Source: Anisus vortex | Lineage: Eukaryota > Mollusca > Gastropoda > Planorbidae | Length of the DNA stretch: 64,000 nucleotides | NCBI GenBank assembly: GCA_949126835.1 | Contig: CASBPS010000186.1 | Coordinates: 616,701-680,700 of the forward strand | Reading direction: 5' to 3' | Part shown: piece after piece, positions 63,041-64,000 of the stretch | Layout: each line of letters begins with the position of its first letter | How positions within the stretch are numbered: position 1 is the first letter of the stretch | Translations under genes and position numbers: made by a program | The notes under the pieces: model-generated | What the model was told of the DNA's origin: nothing | What the model saw: the letters and a program-made list of their open reading frames with translations, nothing else | The model's database searches: none

Positions 63041-64000
63041 CTGAATAACCCCATACTTCTTTTTCAGATCATCTCATTTATTCATTAAGAATGTGTCATG
63101 ATAACCTATCATTCGTTTGAATTTTGATTATGGAATACCTATAGAATACTTGTATCATACAGAAGTCAAGTCTTTTGAAAGTATTAATAATTCTTATAAT
63201 CATGTATAATATTGATGTTCTGATATATTTTAAATTCATTTGATTATGGAAAAGAAATTCCATTTAAATGTTGATGCATGATGCAATAAATATATAATAT
63301 GCACGTATTTACTTGATATGGATGGATAAAAGTAATTGTCATCACATGCAATTAAGTGGGAAAACTTTGAGCTAGTTGATTTATTATCTTGTTTTTATTT
63401 TAGTTAATGAATGGAACTAAATAATAATATGTACAATTTTTATCTTAGAAAGAGATGTAATCTTAATTGGTATAAATTAATAGATAATATTGGAAATCTA
63501 TTGCTAAATTGTTATATCATGGCAATAGAATGGGAAAAAACTAGTGTATATTCACTATGTTGTATATAGGTTGTTATATATTCCATATATCCGGGAATGG
63601 AGGGAAACAAAGGTACCTAAAGGTGAGCACTCATTCAACCCTGAACAATCTTTTATATTAAACTTTCAAATTTGCCAAAAACGCATAATAGTGGATTACA
63701 TTTTAATATTGAGATTACTGTAGTAATCGTAACTAGAGCGTATTTTCTCCTCATATTTGAGAAAAGGGGAAGTATCATCATCTTAGGTATGCACCCTGTT
63801 AATGTCAAGTTGACACTGTAATTTAAAGGGGAAGTAACCTATAGTTTGATTCGAGTTATGTATTACTTATCTTTTGGGTTGTATATTAGAAGTAAACTGT
63901 TGGAAATTGACAAGAGTTTGAGCAATGTTATATTTGTTTAATAGATTAAAACTTTTTGCAAATTTTTGGTGGAAATCCACACAACTGTACATAGTTAAAA
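63041..64000 (+). other. 3' untranslated region of element C
   Basis: AT-rich with no gene. Comparable in position and composition to the 3' untranslated regions of element A and the truncated copy at 14978. Confidence 0.7.

Larger units (their letters stand above)
57093..64000 (+). mobile_element. LTR retrotransposon C (Gmr1-like), intact gag-pol; 3' end outside the window
   Basis: Starts with a probable 674-bp LTR (57093-57766), a leader with a triplicated primer-site region, then one 1617-codon gag-pol frame (58187-63040) with order gag, protease, integrase, RT, RNase H. About 960 bp of 3' untranslated region follow to the window edge. Purine runs (aaaggggaag at 63825, gagaaaaggggaag at 63761) could be near the polypurine tract, but no second LTR is seen before 64000. 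It lies upstream of TRPC exon a, so probably in a TRPC intron, antisense. Confidence 0.88.

Noticed and set aside
63041..64000. Searched for the 3' LTR of element C
   Set aside because: No second copy of the TGTCATGTATATTG start or other parts of 57093-57766 is visible, so the LTR must lie outside the window or the 5' boundary is wrong.

Overview
This is animal nuclear DNA, strongly AT-rich, with split genes on the minus strand embedded in transposable elements and minisatellites. The two recognisable host genes are metazoan: a TRPC cation channel and WRNIP1, a AAA+ ATPase with a UBZ zinc finger. Gmr1-like LTR elements, an I-group-like LINE with RNase H, tRNA-derived SINEs and many hAT-type elements suggest an invertebrate, perhaps a gastropod mollusc. 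That placement is inference; nothing here proves the species. There is one assembly gap (18501-18700).

Layout. 1-4080: a SINE with a 15-bp target duplication, an hAT-type MITE and a 29-bp minisatellite. 4081-11444: LTR retrotransposon A (minus strand, 363-bp LTRs, 5-bp target duplication, pol broken by indels and a stop). 11445-17840: a (TA)n/20-bp array, a fossil hAT transposase, and the 3' end of another Gmr1-like element with a nested MITE. 17886-21044: three WRNIP1 exons (minus), with a gap-spanning inverted-repeat element in an intron and a TTAA-flanked fold-back element about 100 bp upstream of the start codon. 22055-29060: a 2-kb inverted-repeat element, a complete hAT (24117-26129, 8-bp duplication) inserted at its edge, then a second hAT fossil holding one MITE with a clear target duplication and a second, less certain one. 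33349-41706: one 18-bp minisatellite split by LTR retrotransposon B (33683-41334, target duplication ggtac), which has gag, protease and integrase but no reverse transcriptase. 41816-56894: ten consecutive exons of the C-terminal half of a TRPC gene (minus). Its introns carry minisatellites, SINE copies, a palindrome-rich inverted-repeat element, a solo LTR and a full-length LINE. 57093 to beyond the window: LTR retrotransposon C (plus), with an intact 1617-codon gag-pol.

The LTR elements in which it can be seen (A, C and, by its 3' end, the truncated copy at 14978) have the order protease, integrase, RT, RNase H. This is the Ty1/copia-like order on a Ty3/gypsy-like pol, known from Gmr1-type elements. 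The least ordinary items are: element B, which looks recently inserted although it lacks RT; the 46633-48204 element, whose ends are arrays of 22-bp near-palindromes; and a TRPC intron whose 5' splice site runs straight into a minisatellite repeating the donor hexamer GTGAGT about twenty times.
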